A DNA stretch of 64,000 nucleotides, taken from contig JBBHKE010003325.1 in assembly GCA_037447655.1 (NCBI GenBank), positions 37,501-101,500 of the forward strand, written 5' to 3'. Below, in pieces: positions 1 to 9,492 of this stretch. The notes under the pieces are model-generated. The model did no database searches. It was not told the origin of the DNA and worked only from the letters and a program-made list of their open reading frames with translations. The translations under genes were made by a program, and so were the position numbers. How positions within the stretch are numbered: the first letter of the stretch is position 1; each line of letters starts with the position of its first letter. This DNA is from Zygnema cylindricum. Lineage: Eukaryota > Streptophyta > Zygnematophyceae > Zygnematales > Zygnemataceae.

Positions 1-1210
1 TTTTGCGGTGACACAAACGCAAACAAGAGAATCATTGCTTAACCAAATGTTTGTTAAAAGATAATACTTTCGCCAAATTGTAGTGACAAAACATTTTTTT
101 GACGTCGAGTTGTTTAGGTTCCCAATTGTGAATAGAAAAAATGCCATGACGTAAAGTTGTTGCCAGAGGACTCTCGCAGTATGAGAAAGTGGGAGAGGAA
201 TTCAAATTCCAACTTTGATGGGGTGGTGGTGTAGGGGAGTCGAGGACACCCTTGTGAGAATCCACCGAGAACCATATATCAAACAAGCACGATCTATGGG
301 CAAGAAACCTTGACAAATCACTCATATAGGCTAGGCTTATGTCCTTTGTGCATTCTTCAACAATTTGACGGGAAAGGGCAGGATAGGAATTGAAGGTAAC
401 GACATTGTCTTATAATAAATGTCATTTATCTCGCATTTGTAACCTACATAACAAAGGTAGACGATGTGAATTATTTCATTTAAATCGTTTTAGGTAAAAT
501 TTAAGCTAAATTATCACGAAGTGCTTTTGTTATAGTGGCTTCAACAACGTAATATTTACATTTGTTTCTTGCGTTTTTGTTATGTGATCAAGGTTGTATT
601 GTGGTTATTTATTTTGTTTGTCCTTTTTTTGTTTTCTTTTTTTGTTATATTATGTATTGATAAAAAAAAATATGAAAAATAGACATGCAACACCTTAATA
701 TAAAATAAACAAAAACCATTTGTATTCTGTTTAAACAAATAATGGTTGAATAATGCTAATGGTTTAATGTTTATTCTAGATTTAACATTAAAATATTTAA
801 TACTACATGATATATTCAGTCTATTCATTCATATCGTTCATTAGATTGAGACCGAACGCTTAAATTAATGTGAAACTTTGACACTTAATCAAACCCCCTA
901 CATGAAAGAAACGCAAATTAAACCATCCACTTGTCTTTTCATCTTCTTCTTGATACATAAATGTTTCTGCCATGGATTTTGATAGCAAATAATTAAAAAA
1001 CCCGTAATTTACAAGTTTTTAGCGTTAAATTTTGTCTCCTCATGAAATATATTTATTAGATGTTAACTTATGTCGCGTGATACGATTTAGTCTGTCATTT
1101 CATTTCTTCGTGTCGTTTCAGTAGAGGATTGTGCCCCCATATAGTTATCATTTATCATACATTTATTTTGTTTCAATTGACTGTTGACTATCATTGACAA
1201 TGTATCATTT
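1..1210. other. Intergenic, no gene recognised
   Basis: AT-rich sequence with only short open frames that lack family motifs. It ends at the TG start of a Ty3-type LTR at 1211. The five bases before that LTR (CATTT) are the presumed target site, but the matching copy cannot be checked because the 3' LTR is truncated. Confidence 0.6.
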
Positions 1211-2180
1211 TGTAACAGGATCGATTTTTCTTTAAATGGGTATTTAAGTGTTACGAAAATAGAGTTTTGAATTTGATAAACGTCCGCGAAAGAATCACAC
1301 GATTTGGAGTTGTATTTTAAAAGATATAGTGATTGGTGTATTTAGGCGATAGCGCAAGGTCAAAATAACGATTGTGTTTTCATTGTTACGAGTTACGGGT
1401 CAAACTAGCCGCGGAATTTAAGGCGTACGTTTATATAGTACCAAACGAAATCAATATTTCGTTTGGTACACACGATGGTTCGTTTCGTACAAATTTTTGT
1501 ACGAAAAGTCCATTTCACTTTATGGGATTTCGTAGGAAGTTTCACGTGCTAAATTTGCGACACGCTTTCGTACGAAGTCGCGTTTCGTTTGACGCGCACT
1601 TTTGCACGTAAATGTTACGTAATGAAACGTAGCGTTTGATTGGTTAGAAATGCTACGTAGTTAGTAAGAAATTTCGCACGTTTTTGCATTGGTGAGTCTA
1701 AGTCCTTGCAGATCAATGATTGGCCCAAATAACACATGTACAAAGGAGCGTTGACTCTAGCCTTGTTAGTCTAGGGCGATGATGGATAAATAGTGAAGCA
1801 TAAGAGGAGAGTAAACATCTTTTCCTTTGGATTTTTTTTTGGAAATTCTGACTATTCTTGGTCCTGAGCAATTAAAACCAAATCGGAGCAATGGCATTTT
1901 CGCATTGAAATCTCTTACAAACTAAGTAGTGTTTTAGTATTTAAGAGATATAATTATTTAAGAGTGGAGAGCAGTGGAAATACTTTAATAAGAAGGGTTG
2001 AGCCACGAGGGCAAAAGACCAAGCTAATGTTATGTGGACATAAGCTTCTTCTAATTTATAGTTTATTCCTTTCTATGAGTGCTTTCCAATGTGAATGTGT
2101 AATTTTCCAATGTGTGGAATGTGTGGTTGAAATAGGATGAAGTAATAGGATTTTTTTGAGAGGTAGGAGATCATATTACA
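1211..2180 (+). repeat. 5' LTR of Ty3 element
   Basis: It starts TGTAACAG and ends ATTACA, a TG...CA LTR of 970 bp directly before the primer-binding site. Its first 290 bp match 12840-13135, including the stretch with GTCAAACTAGCCGCG. It contains short palindromes such as CGTACAAATTTTTGTACG. The two LTR copies differ by many substitutions and small indels, so this is an old insertion. Confidence 0.88.
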
Positions 2181-2182
2181 TA

Positions 2183-2200
2183 TGGTATCAAAGCTTTGGT
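2183..2200 (+). promoter_or_regulatory. Primer-binding site, initiator tRNA-Met 3' end
   Basis: TGGTATCAAAGC starts two bases after the LTR end. The usual site complementary to the 3' end of plant initiator tRNA-Met is TGGTATCAGAGC, so there is one mismatch in the first twelve bases. This is conventional full-tRNA priming, unlike the Copia elements in this window. Confidence 0.82.
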
Positions 2201-3015
2201 TAGAAACCAATGAGAAGTTTGCTCACCTGAAAATCGACTGCCGTGAACGGTGAGGGTGCTTTGACATGTGTCGGTAGAACCACAATGTGAAGTGGTAGGG
2301 GATTGGAGGGAAACTAAGTGACTACACTGCCAGCGGCGGCTGGTTAGATGTGGGGCGTGCTTAGGTCCTTAGGACTAAGGCGGGGTGGGCAGTGTAACCA
2401 TTGCTGAAGCTCACTCAAATTACTTAGAGGACAAACAAACTTGCCTTCTTCTAGTGATGATTCATGAGTAGAGGGAGGGCTTGAAGCCATGAAGGTTGAG
2501 GATGAGAGGATTAAAGAGTAAAAGATCTTGTTGTATTGGGAAATGGGAAATTTGCTAATGGAGGAGAAGGAAAGTGGAGCACTTTACTTCTTCGAGAGCA
2601 AAAGAGTCCAAAAAAGACTTAAAACTTTTCAAACCCTAAATTGTTACCTTTGATTGCTTTTTATTTTGTTGTTGCAAAATTTGTGGTGGGATTTCACCTT
2701 TAAAAGCTTTTATTTTGATGTTGCAAAATATGTGGGGAAACCTTTTACCTTTTATTTCAATGTTTGGGAATATCAAATTTTCACTAACTTACTTTTAATG
2801 TTTATTTGATCTCTCACATTTTGATATCTTTCAAAGGATTTGTTAAGGAAAAGAAATCTTGGATTGGAGAAATCCGAGGACTTCAAATCTGCTGCATACT
2901 CTTTTGGATAAGTTATATTCTACCTTTTATATTGCTTGATTTTATTGTGTGATAATTAAAAATCTGCATGGAAATGTGAAATGGATAATGCCTTAATGTG
3001 TTGAAAAAACGTAGT
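2201..3015 (+). other. Ty3 leader, non-coding
   Basis: Untranslated leader between the primer-binding site and gag. No open frame with family similarity was found. There are short imperfect repeats around 2640-2760 (variants of TTGTTGCAAAAT). Confidence 0.55.
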
Positions 3016-4221
3016 ATGAAGTTGGTCAAAAGATTTAATAATCATAATGTTGTTGTGGATGAAACAATTTCTTAGTTGAAAAGTGAATTGAAGGATGTTA
3101 AAGAAAATGAAAATGTTTCAAATCAAAAATTGGATGAACTAATTAATCTAATTAACTAATGAAATGATGTTAATGACTAAAAAGATGAGAGTAGTAAGAG
3201 AAATGCCAATTTAAGGGAAGATAATAACGATAGACCTAAGAAGATAACGAATTTCACATTGTCTATCAGTGAAGCACTATCAATTGATGGTAAGAAGATT
3301 GATGAGTTAGGTGTTTGGATTTTTCATATGGATTATTATTTGGAATCTAGAAACTGTGATCGTGATGATTACACTTCTTTTGCTGTTAGTTGTGTGAAAC
3401 GGAATGCTCACATTTGGTGTTACACTTAGAGAAGGTCTAATTTGATTCTTGATAATGTTGATTGGGAAGCGTTTAAGACCGCGATCAAATCGCATCTCTT
3501 GTCTGTCACTTATAAATACAAAATGGAAAAAAAATGGCTTAACTGTAAGCATACTCGATCTGTGAAAGATTAAATTGTGGAATTTGACTCATCTAACATT
3601 CATGTTGTAGGTTTGACTGATGAAACGGCAAAGTTGCATTTCTTGAACTATCTGAATCTTATACTGAAATCAGAACTAAAACATCAAAAATTCATTAATT
3701 TGAACGAATTACAAGATAAGGCGTTGGAATTAGAGGATCATTTGGGGTATTATCGTGAAACTCGATCACTAAGGGGAAATTTCAATGAAGTATCAGAGTG
3801 GGGTGAGGAAGAGTTTGAGGAAAAGGGTGTAAATGTAGGTCTGGTGAATAGGCATAATATCTTCAGGGGAAACCAGAGAGGTGGACAGAGTGTAGGTGGA
3901 CAAAGTGTTAATGCAGGAAACAAATTTGACAATAGACGGAGATATATTAAGAGTCCTAAACCAAGTATTAATGCTCAAAAACCCAATCTAAGCATTCTCA
4001 CATGTACTATTTGTCAAAAAAGAGGTCATAGGGCATTTGAGTGTGCACAATTGAAGAAAATCAATTGTTATAACGTTGGAGAGGAGGGACATTTCAACAA
4101 GAAGTGCACAAAACCGAAAAAGAAAGTCACTTGTTTTAAATACGGAGGTCCTGTTCATTACACTGAGGACAATATAGATAAAAGATCCCTTAAAACAGTT
4201 GATGTTAATGAAGGCATTTAG
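3016..4221 (+). pseudogene. Ty3 gag with zinc knuckles, broken
   Basis: One reading frame runs from ATG 3016 to 4221 but is cut by in-frame stops near 3073, 3160, 3427 and 3571. The longest open part is 3577-4221 (214 residues). A charged, coiled-coil-like N-terminus is followed by a capsid-like region (VWIFHMDYYLESRNC) typical of plant Ty3 gag. Near the C-terminus there is one good CCHC knuckle (CTICQKRGHRAFEC). A second (CYNVGEEGHFNKKC) has lost its second cysteine to valine. Gag would form the virus-like particle and bind element RNA. At least the stop at 3571 fits a C-to-T change. Protease and RT follow on the same strand. Confidence 0.85.
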
Positions 4222-4475
4222 GAAGATATTGCATTATACCTAGGTGAGCAAGAAGCCCATGAGGTGGGAAACGGAAAGGACTAGCCGAAAGTCATCAATT
4301 GAGTCGACCAGATCCAAAGGTTAAGGAGTTAACGCTGGAGGGCAAGCTAATGAATGGAAAGGTTAGTATAGCTGAATTTATTATGATGCTAACTACACTT
4401 AATAGTTTGAACAATCTTTTCTGATGAAACTCTTATCAACACACCTATGTTAGGTTAGTTAAGTAACGATGTCAC

Positions 4476-4763
4476 ATGACACAATTTTATCGGATTCGAG
4501 TCTTTAATGGAAGGGAAACCTTGAGAGTTATGGTAGATTCAGGCGCTACTCCTAATTTTATTTCACATAAGTTTGTAGATGAAAATAAAATTCCTACAGT
4601 AATAAGGGAAAAACCTTTGCATGTTTAGGTGGCAAATGGTAATAAGTCCACATTAGAATTAAAAATTGACACAATAGAAGTTGATATCCAAGGTCATAAA
4701 ATGAAAGTTGTGTATGAAATAATGAATTTGGGTAGTGAGGAGCTAATACAAGGAAAGCCCTAG
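4476..4763 (+). pseudogene. Ty3 retropepsin, broken
   Basis: The translation from ATG 4476 contains VMVDSGATPNFISHKF, the D-S-G-A active site of retroviral-type aspartic proteases followed by the hydrophobic flap region. An in-frame TAG interrupts the domain about 35 codons after the active site, and another ends the frame near 4763. It would cleave Gag-Pol. Its place between gag and RT is standard. Confidence 0.8.
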
Positions 4764-4805
4764 TAAACTGAACATAACCCTCAAATTAATTAGGAAACTA
4801 ACACC

Positions 4806-5834
4806 TTGAGAGTGAAGTCAAAAAACGGTTGGAAGGTGTTGCAAGCATTACCTTCGAAGAAGTTGCATAGGAATCATATAAATAACATAACCAAATTGGG
4901 AGAGAAAGGTTTAATTTCTGCTAAACAATTGAAAAAACATTTAAAAGATAAAACAAATCATGCTTTCTTGTTATCAGTAATTGAGGTAGTTACATATGAC
5001 GGGGGGGAAAAAACACTAACATTGAAGTTATTTTTAAATCAGTCACAACTAAAAATCTAGAAAAAACAAAAATCTGATTTTGTAACTGACATAAATACTT
5101 CTGATGATATCGTAAAAGATCTGATTTTTGAATTTCAATATGTTTTCCCAAGTGATTTGCCCTCAGGAAGACCACCTTCCCAATATGTAGAACATGTTAT
5201 TAACCTTGAACCTAGATGTAATCCACTTGTCATAGGAATTTATAAGCACAGTTTCCTTGAGCAAGAGGAGTTGAAAAAATAGATCAAGGAGCTTTTGGAA
5301 AAAAGACAAATTCAGCCCAGCAAATCACCGTACGGAGCACCAGTTCTCTTTGTCAAAAAGAAAGACGGAATGTTGAGGATGTGTGTCGACTATCGTAGAG
5401 TGAACAAGATTACGGTGAAGGATAATCATCCGTTACCTTTAATTTTTGATTTGATAGATCGTTTCAAAGGTGCTAAATTATTTGATTGATTTGCGTAGTG
5501 GCTTTAATCAAGTGCCATTTAGAACCAAAGATGTTGACAAAACTGCTTTTAGGACTAGAGTCAGTCATTTTGAATAGATAGTGATGCCATTTGGTTTGAC
5601 GAATGCACCGCCTACTTATCAAAGATTAATGAACAAAACCTTTTAAGATTCTATAGATGAGTTTGTTAAAGTATTTATAGATGATTTCTAATTTACAACG
5701 AATCTATAGAACAACATGTAATTCATTTCAGAAAAGTGTTCGAAGGTTAAAGAAAAGAAAACTATATGGAAAATTGTCAAATTCCACTTTTCATAAAAGT
5801 GAACAATTATTTCTGGGACATATAGTTAATGAGG
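4806..5834 (+). pseudogene. Ty3 RT, N-terminal part, interrupted
   Basis: Two pieces in one frame (4806-5060 and 5090-5489) give the protease-RT linker and the RT start. Visible motifs are [35 protein letters not shown] and the fingers-palm region ending KGAKLFD. After a frameshift at about 5487, FGLTNAPPTYQRLMNKTF and a decayed catalytic box (VKVFIDDF) are recognisable. At 5840 a Copia element interrupts the domain. RT resumes at 10692. Multiple stops make it non-functional. Confidence 0.88.
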
Positions 5835-6029
5835 AAAGTTGTTGAAATTTAAGTATTTTCTAGGTTTAGAGATTGTAAAAATAAAAGGCAAAAAGGGGAC
5901 AGTGACTACCCGCCTCTAACTCTTCACTCAAGTCCCCACACTTGTCGCAATCACTCAAGATTTAAGGAGGAGTTGGATCCATGGCTGCCTAGGCTGTCCA
6001 AAGAGGACAGGAAGGCAAATCTTGATAGA

Positions 6030-6110
6030 GTTATCTAAAAGGTTTCACGGATCCAGGATTTGATCCTGGTACCTACCTTCCGTTAAACTAGCCGTTAGTT
6101 TTAACCAATA
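6030..6110 (-). other. tRNA-like box B motif inside LTR, antisense
   Basis: On the minus strand this segment contains GGATCAAATCC, close to the RNA polymerase III box B consensus (GGTTCRANTCC), inside the short palindrome CCAGGATCAAATCCTGG. An A-box-like stretch (GGCTAGTTTAACGGAAGG) lies just upstream. The spacing is too short for a real tRNA and no cloverleaf can be drawn. Equivalent motifs occur at about 9710, 14250, 32710, 34270, 46375 and 49755 in related LTRs. Confidence 0.4.
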
Positions 6111-6510
6111 TGTCTAAAGCCAGTGTTAGAATATAGTTAGTTTGACAGATATTTATATTTCGACACGTAGACTAGTACGTATAACGGAAAATAGATGCGT
6201 AATGTATAGATACAGTTTTGTATAGTACGAGTACGATTTAATGTATTTTATAAAACGGATACCGTGCATTTGTTTTGAACGCGAAACAAATATCGCGCGC
6301 GTATTTTCAACGACTACAATTGTATCCGGTTTAATCGGACGGCCACGATAGGTGCCCTGATCACATAACATTTACTTTTGGCGTTTTTTCAGCCATCGCC
6401 ACTTCATGTGACACGTGGCGCGACAATGTTAGATTGCAGCGACTCCGGAGATTGCGGGAACAAATTTGGCTATGACACATGTCGACAAATTGGCCATGTT
6501 GTACAATGGC

Positions 6511-6549
6511 CGTACAGAAAGTACACCGGCTCCTGTACTTTTCTGTACG
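6511..6549. promoter_or_regulatory. GTAC-rich inverted repeat in LTR U3
   Basis: Arms CGTACAGAAAGTACA and TGTACTTTTCTGTACG pair over about 15 bp around an 8-base spacer, with one extra T. The same structure lies at 10165-10203 and in five or more other LTR copies. Its position is about 110 bp upstream of the TATA box. GTAC is the core bound by plant SBP-domain factors, but a link here is inference. Confidence 0.6.
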
Positions 6550-6655
6550 ACACACTAATTTGATTGGTGCCGTACATTAGTAGATAGAGTTTTAGAGAGG
6601 GAATAGGACTTATAAAATTTTGGGTATGTAGCTGCCTCTCCCAGAGAGCACCTTG

Positions 6656-6662
6656 TATAAAT
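6656..6662 (+). promoter_or_regulatory. TATA box of Copia LTR promoter
   Basis: TATAAAT sits in the context CCTTGTATAAATGGC. It is conserved at 10310-10316, with close relatives (TATAAAAGG, CTATAAAGG) in the other family LTRs at about 33190, 33868, 34755 and, on the minus strand, 48945. The implied start of transcription is near 6685-6695. Confidence 0.65.
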
Positions 6663-6726
6663 GGCAAACTTTGGCCAACCATAACTATCAATTAACTTAA
6701 CCATTTTTAGTGATTCTTTTTGCTGC

Positions 6727-6793
6727 GGACTCAAGGGAGTCCAGGCTACAAAGGGGTGTAGTCGGTCGGAGTGTTTTTCTACCAGGGTGGCTG
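6727..6793 (+). ncRNA. Conserved hairpins in Copia leader RNA
   Basis: Three short hairpins follow in order: GGACTC-AAGG-GAGTCC, CTACA...TGTAG, and a CCA-GGG-TGG hairpin at 6780-6792. Other LTR copies keep the pairing, for example CTGCCA-AGG-TGGCGG near 10433 and CTGCCA-GGA-TGGCAG near 34000. They lie downstream of the TATA box, so they should be part of the 5' leader. Their role is unknown; packaging, dimerisation or translation control are possible. Confidence 0.5.
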
Positions 6794-7032
6794 CATTTCT
6801 AAGGGAAAGTCAAAGTGGGTGAATGTGTCCAAATCTCATATTTTAACTTTGCATTCTGTGGTGGAACTGAGCACACAGAAAGTGTTATTTCACAGGGGAT
6901 GAATCTATATTGGGGTTCTGACTATCACGGGGTCAGTCACTTGGGTTTATATCAACTTGTCGTTGGCACTATCTAGATTATCTTTTTTTGGATCTGCATA
7001 CTCAGAGGGCCAATGGAGGTCTCAGAGTTTCA

Positions 7033-7048
7033 GGTTATGGGCCCACCA
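7033..7048 (+). promoter_or_regulatory. Primer-binding site for initiator tRNA-Met anticodon arm
   Basis: GGTTATGGGCCCACCA begins right after the LTR end. It is the reverse complement of the anticodon stem-loop of plant initiator tRNA-Met (TGGTGGGCCCATAACC), not of its 3' end. Drosophila copia and yeast Ty5 prime with a cleaved half of initiator tRNA at this same arm. The site is kept at 30903-30917 and, with one change, at 48561-48575. Confidence 0.8.
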
Positions 7049-7836
7049 TCTAGGGTGCATATGTTCAATAGAATAGACTTCACTTATTGGGAGTTTACTA
7101 TGGAGGTATAGCTTTTCGAGAAGCACTTATGGGGAATTGTTTCGGGACAAGTGAGATGTTCGCCACCTGGCTTTGGAGGAGCTTACTATGGGGAATCGTC
7201 TAAGGCTGCCCAAAATATCAACCGGAGTTCAGATGCAACGAAAGGTGAAGGGAAAAACCTTTCCGTGGATGAAGAAATAGGGTAGAAGGAAAAAGGGACA
7301 CTTATGGTGAAGGGAGCTAAGCTCTCATCTATGGTACCACTTGTAGGGATTAAAATTGAAGAAAATGACAAAAAATTATGGGAATACAAAAACACTATAG
7401 CAAAACATCTCATACTTAGATACGTGTCGAAGTCCATAGCTATCACTCTTTTTAGTCTAAATAAGTCTTCAGAGATATGGGAATTACTAAGTCAGATTTA
7501 TAAAAGTGAGACTATTCAGAGGCAGCAATTAGTAAAACAGGAAATAGAGGCCTATGTTTATAAAGGCGGTAGCATGATAGAGTTTTGCAATGATGTTGCT
7601 GCGTTATATAATGAGCTTACTAGTGCGGGATATGTTGAATTTGAGGAGAGTACGATTAATACACTACTTATGAATATCCCAGATGAGTACGAAAACAACA
7701 TTTCTTGTATGCAGGCAATGGATGGCTCCTCATGGAATTGGAGCTTTACCATGGCGATAATTATTGTGAGGGAAAGCACTTTGGAGCTTCGTAGGGGAAG
7801 GGACAGTGTCAATGCATTTTCAGCTGGTGGTGATTG

Positions 7837-7955
7837 GCGGAAGCGTGATGAGAGGAATGGCGGTGACGAGCGGAAGCGTGATGAGAGGAACGGTGGTGAC
7901 GAGCGGAAGCGTGATGAGAGGAACGGTGGTGACGAGCGGAAGCGTGATGAGAGGA
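7837..7955 (+). repeat. 33-bp tandem repeat in gag
   Basis: About 3.6 copies of a 33-bp unit beginning GCGGAAGCGTGATGAGAGGA start at 7837, 7870, 7903 and 7936. Each encodes an 11-residue charged unit (RKRDERNGGDE) just before the zinc knuckle. The period is a multiple of three and keeps the frame open. Confidence 0.9.
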
Positions 7956-8025
7956 AGAAAAACAAAGGTAAACCTTATCAAAACTTTGGTGGAAAGAGAG
8001 GGAGAGGAAAAGAAAGGGGAGCTTT

Positions 8026-8595
8026 GAAAAAGGGGGTTGCTTCTTTTGTAGGGAACCGGGTCATTATATGGAGGAATGCTCTTGTTTGGAAAAACTTAGA
8101 AGTTGGAATGTGGATGAGGAGGACGAAGGGGAAGAGGAGAAAGAGGATGAAGAAATATTGGAGCTTCTTCACATCGGTAGAATGGAGAAGAGAGAGAAGT
8201 ACGCAGAAATTACACGAAAGCAACGATGTGCTTTTAGAGGTATAAGGGAAGTAAAAGGAAGGGAGGTACTTGAGGGAGTTAGAAATGATGAGGATGTGAA
8301 AGAGTGTAAAAAGTATGACTTAGAAATGAGAAAGTCAAATCTAGGATACATAAATGAAAAAGGGAAAAATAAAAATAATGAGGATAATTTTATAAATATT
8401 TTGGAAACACAAAACTGGTTGGAAAGGGAGACTTCAACGGATTTGGAGGAAAGGGGAGAAGTAAAACTAGAGGGGGTTTTAAAGGATAGGGGAGAAAAGA
8501 AATATTTAATGAAAATTTTAGGGGAGGAGAAATACTCTTTGGGAATCATTATAGAAAGTGATAGTGGAAAGAATTCCATGGGAGAGATATTTTAG
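8026..8595 (+). pseudogene. Gag zinc knuckle plus charged region, non-autonomous Copia
   Basis: The open frame continues from the knuckle CFFCREPGHYMEEC into an extremely acidic run (WNVDEEDEGEEEKEDEEILELL) and a charged tail with KKYDLEMRKSNLGYI. That tail resembles the integrase-RT linker of the full-length relative (GYRVYDLKRE at about 28500), so the region may be a gag-pol fusion left by a large internal deletion. The function of the acidic frame is unknown. It occurs again in the copy at 47252-47518. Confidence 0.55.
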
Positions 8596-9006
8596 AGCTT
8601 CTCCAGATTAGTAGTATGGGGAAGAGAGATCAACACACAGAAATTTCACGAAAGCAACAATGTTCTTTTGGAGGTATAAGGAAAGTAAAGAGAGAAGAGG
8701 TACTTGAGGATGTCCAGGAGTGTAGAGCGTATGACTTAGAAATGAGAAAGTCAGATCTAGGATCCATAAGTGAAAACGGGAAAGATAGAATTAATGAGGA
8801 TAATTTTATAGATAATAGGGAAACAGAAAACTGGTCGAAATGGGAGACTTTAACGAATTTTGAGGAAAGGGGAGAAGTGAAACTTGAAGAGGTTTTAAAG
8901 GATAGGGAAGAAGATGAATATTTGATTATGGTTTAAGGGAGAAGAAATATTTATTGGGAATTAAAATAGAAAGTGATAAAGGAAAAAATTCCATGGGAGA
9001 GAGTGA
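8161..9006 (+). repeat. Internal tandem duplication, about 434 bp
   Basis: Bases 8161-8594 and 8595-9006 align over most of their length. Both start GAGCTTCT, share CACGAAAGCAAC and GAGGTACTTGAGG, and end with a version of GAAAGTGATA..GGAAA..AATTCCATGGGAGAGA. The second copy encodes a separate frame at 8616-8936. Confidence 0.8.
8616..8936 (+). pseudogene. Second copy of charged Copia-derived frame
   Basis: This 106-residue open frame parallels the part of 8161-8594 after the acidic run: RKQQCSFGGIRKVKREEVLEDV, then YDLEMRKSDLGSISENGK. It lacks a zinc knuckle. It arose from the tandem duplication and has no independent start context, so translation as a separate protein is doubtful. Confidence 0.45.
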
Positions 9007-9117
9007 GGGAAGTTCAAAAAATGGGGTAGTTATCATGGATAAAGGTATGAAAACGAAAGATGTAGATCGAATGAGGAACTTAGAGGGGACTAGTGTTTTT
9101 TGGGAATATTTGGAGGT

Positions 9118-9262
9118 AGATGGATTTGACATCACTACTTGGTATGATGTCGCTTGTGAAGCTATGCTTGTAAAAGGGTTATCATCCGGGTATGTGTTGC
9201 AAGTTGGGTATGGGGCTGATTGTTGGAAATGCAAGAGGGAAAGTAGATTCTGGTTGGATTAA
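9118..9262 (+). pseudogene. Copia RNase H relic
   Basis: The translation contains DITTWYDVACEAM and SSGYVLQVGYGADCWKCKRE. These match the start of the Copia RNase H domain seen intact-like at 14598-14940 (SGYVLYVGDGAYCWSCKQQ) and 32085-32300. The catalytic MEAEY segment and the rest of the domain are missing. It confirms that the element arose by deletion of a full Copia pol. Confidence 0.7.
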
Positions 9263-9478
9263 AAAGGGAGGAGGTGGATAAAATCTTTGATCGGATATAT
9301 GAAAAGTGGCATGCAAAATAAAATGTATGATCGATAAGATGAAATTATTTCTGGTCATATAATACACTTTCTTAAATATAAAAGTATTCGCTTGAAGCTT
9401 CATGAAGGAAAAAATGACAATATATATATATAAATATGTATTTGTTGTTTTTGATGGGAGTTGAAAGTAAGTAGACTA

Positions 9479-9492
9479 GAAAATAAGGGGAG
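9479..9492 (+). promoter_or_regulatory. Polypurine tract
   Basis: GAAAATAAGGGGAG lies directly before the 3' LTR TG. The related minus-strand elements have AAAATAAGGGGA and AAATAAGGGGAG at the same place (about 14480 and 46600). It is the expected primer for plus-strand DNA synthesis. Confidence 0.8.

Larger units (their letters stand above)
5840..7032 (+). repeat. Copia family X 5' LTR
   Basis: It starts TGTTGAAATTT and ends AGAGTTTCA, and matches 9493-10686 throughout. It holds a GTAC-rich inverted repeat (6511-6549), a TATA box (6656-6662), leader hairpins (6727-6793) and the gag ATG at 7013, only 20 bp before its end. Confidence 0.92.
7013..8110 (+). pseudogene. Copia family X gag, starts inside the LTR
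   Basis: ATG 7013 lies 20 bp before the LTR end. The frame reads MEVSEFQVMGPPSR, so LTR end and primer-binding site are both translated. The same start occurs at 30937 and 48595 on the minus strand. Two in-frame TAG stops (about 7106 and 7283) interrupt the N-terminus; 7304-8245 is open. The central part (LWEYKNTIAKHLILRYV, ETIQRQQLVKQEIEAYVY) is a Copia gag capsid domain. A repeat region rich in R, K, D and E follows. A CCHC knuckle (CFFCREPGHYMEEC, about 8043-8085) lies in the next frame, so one frameshift separates it from the capsid. Confidence 0.85.
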
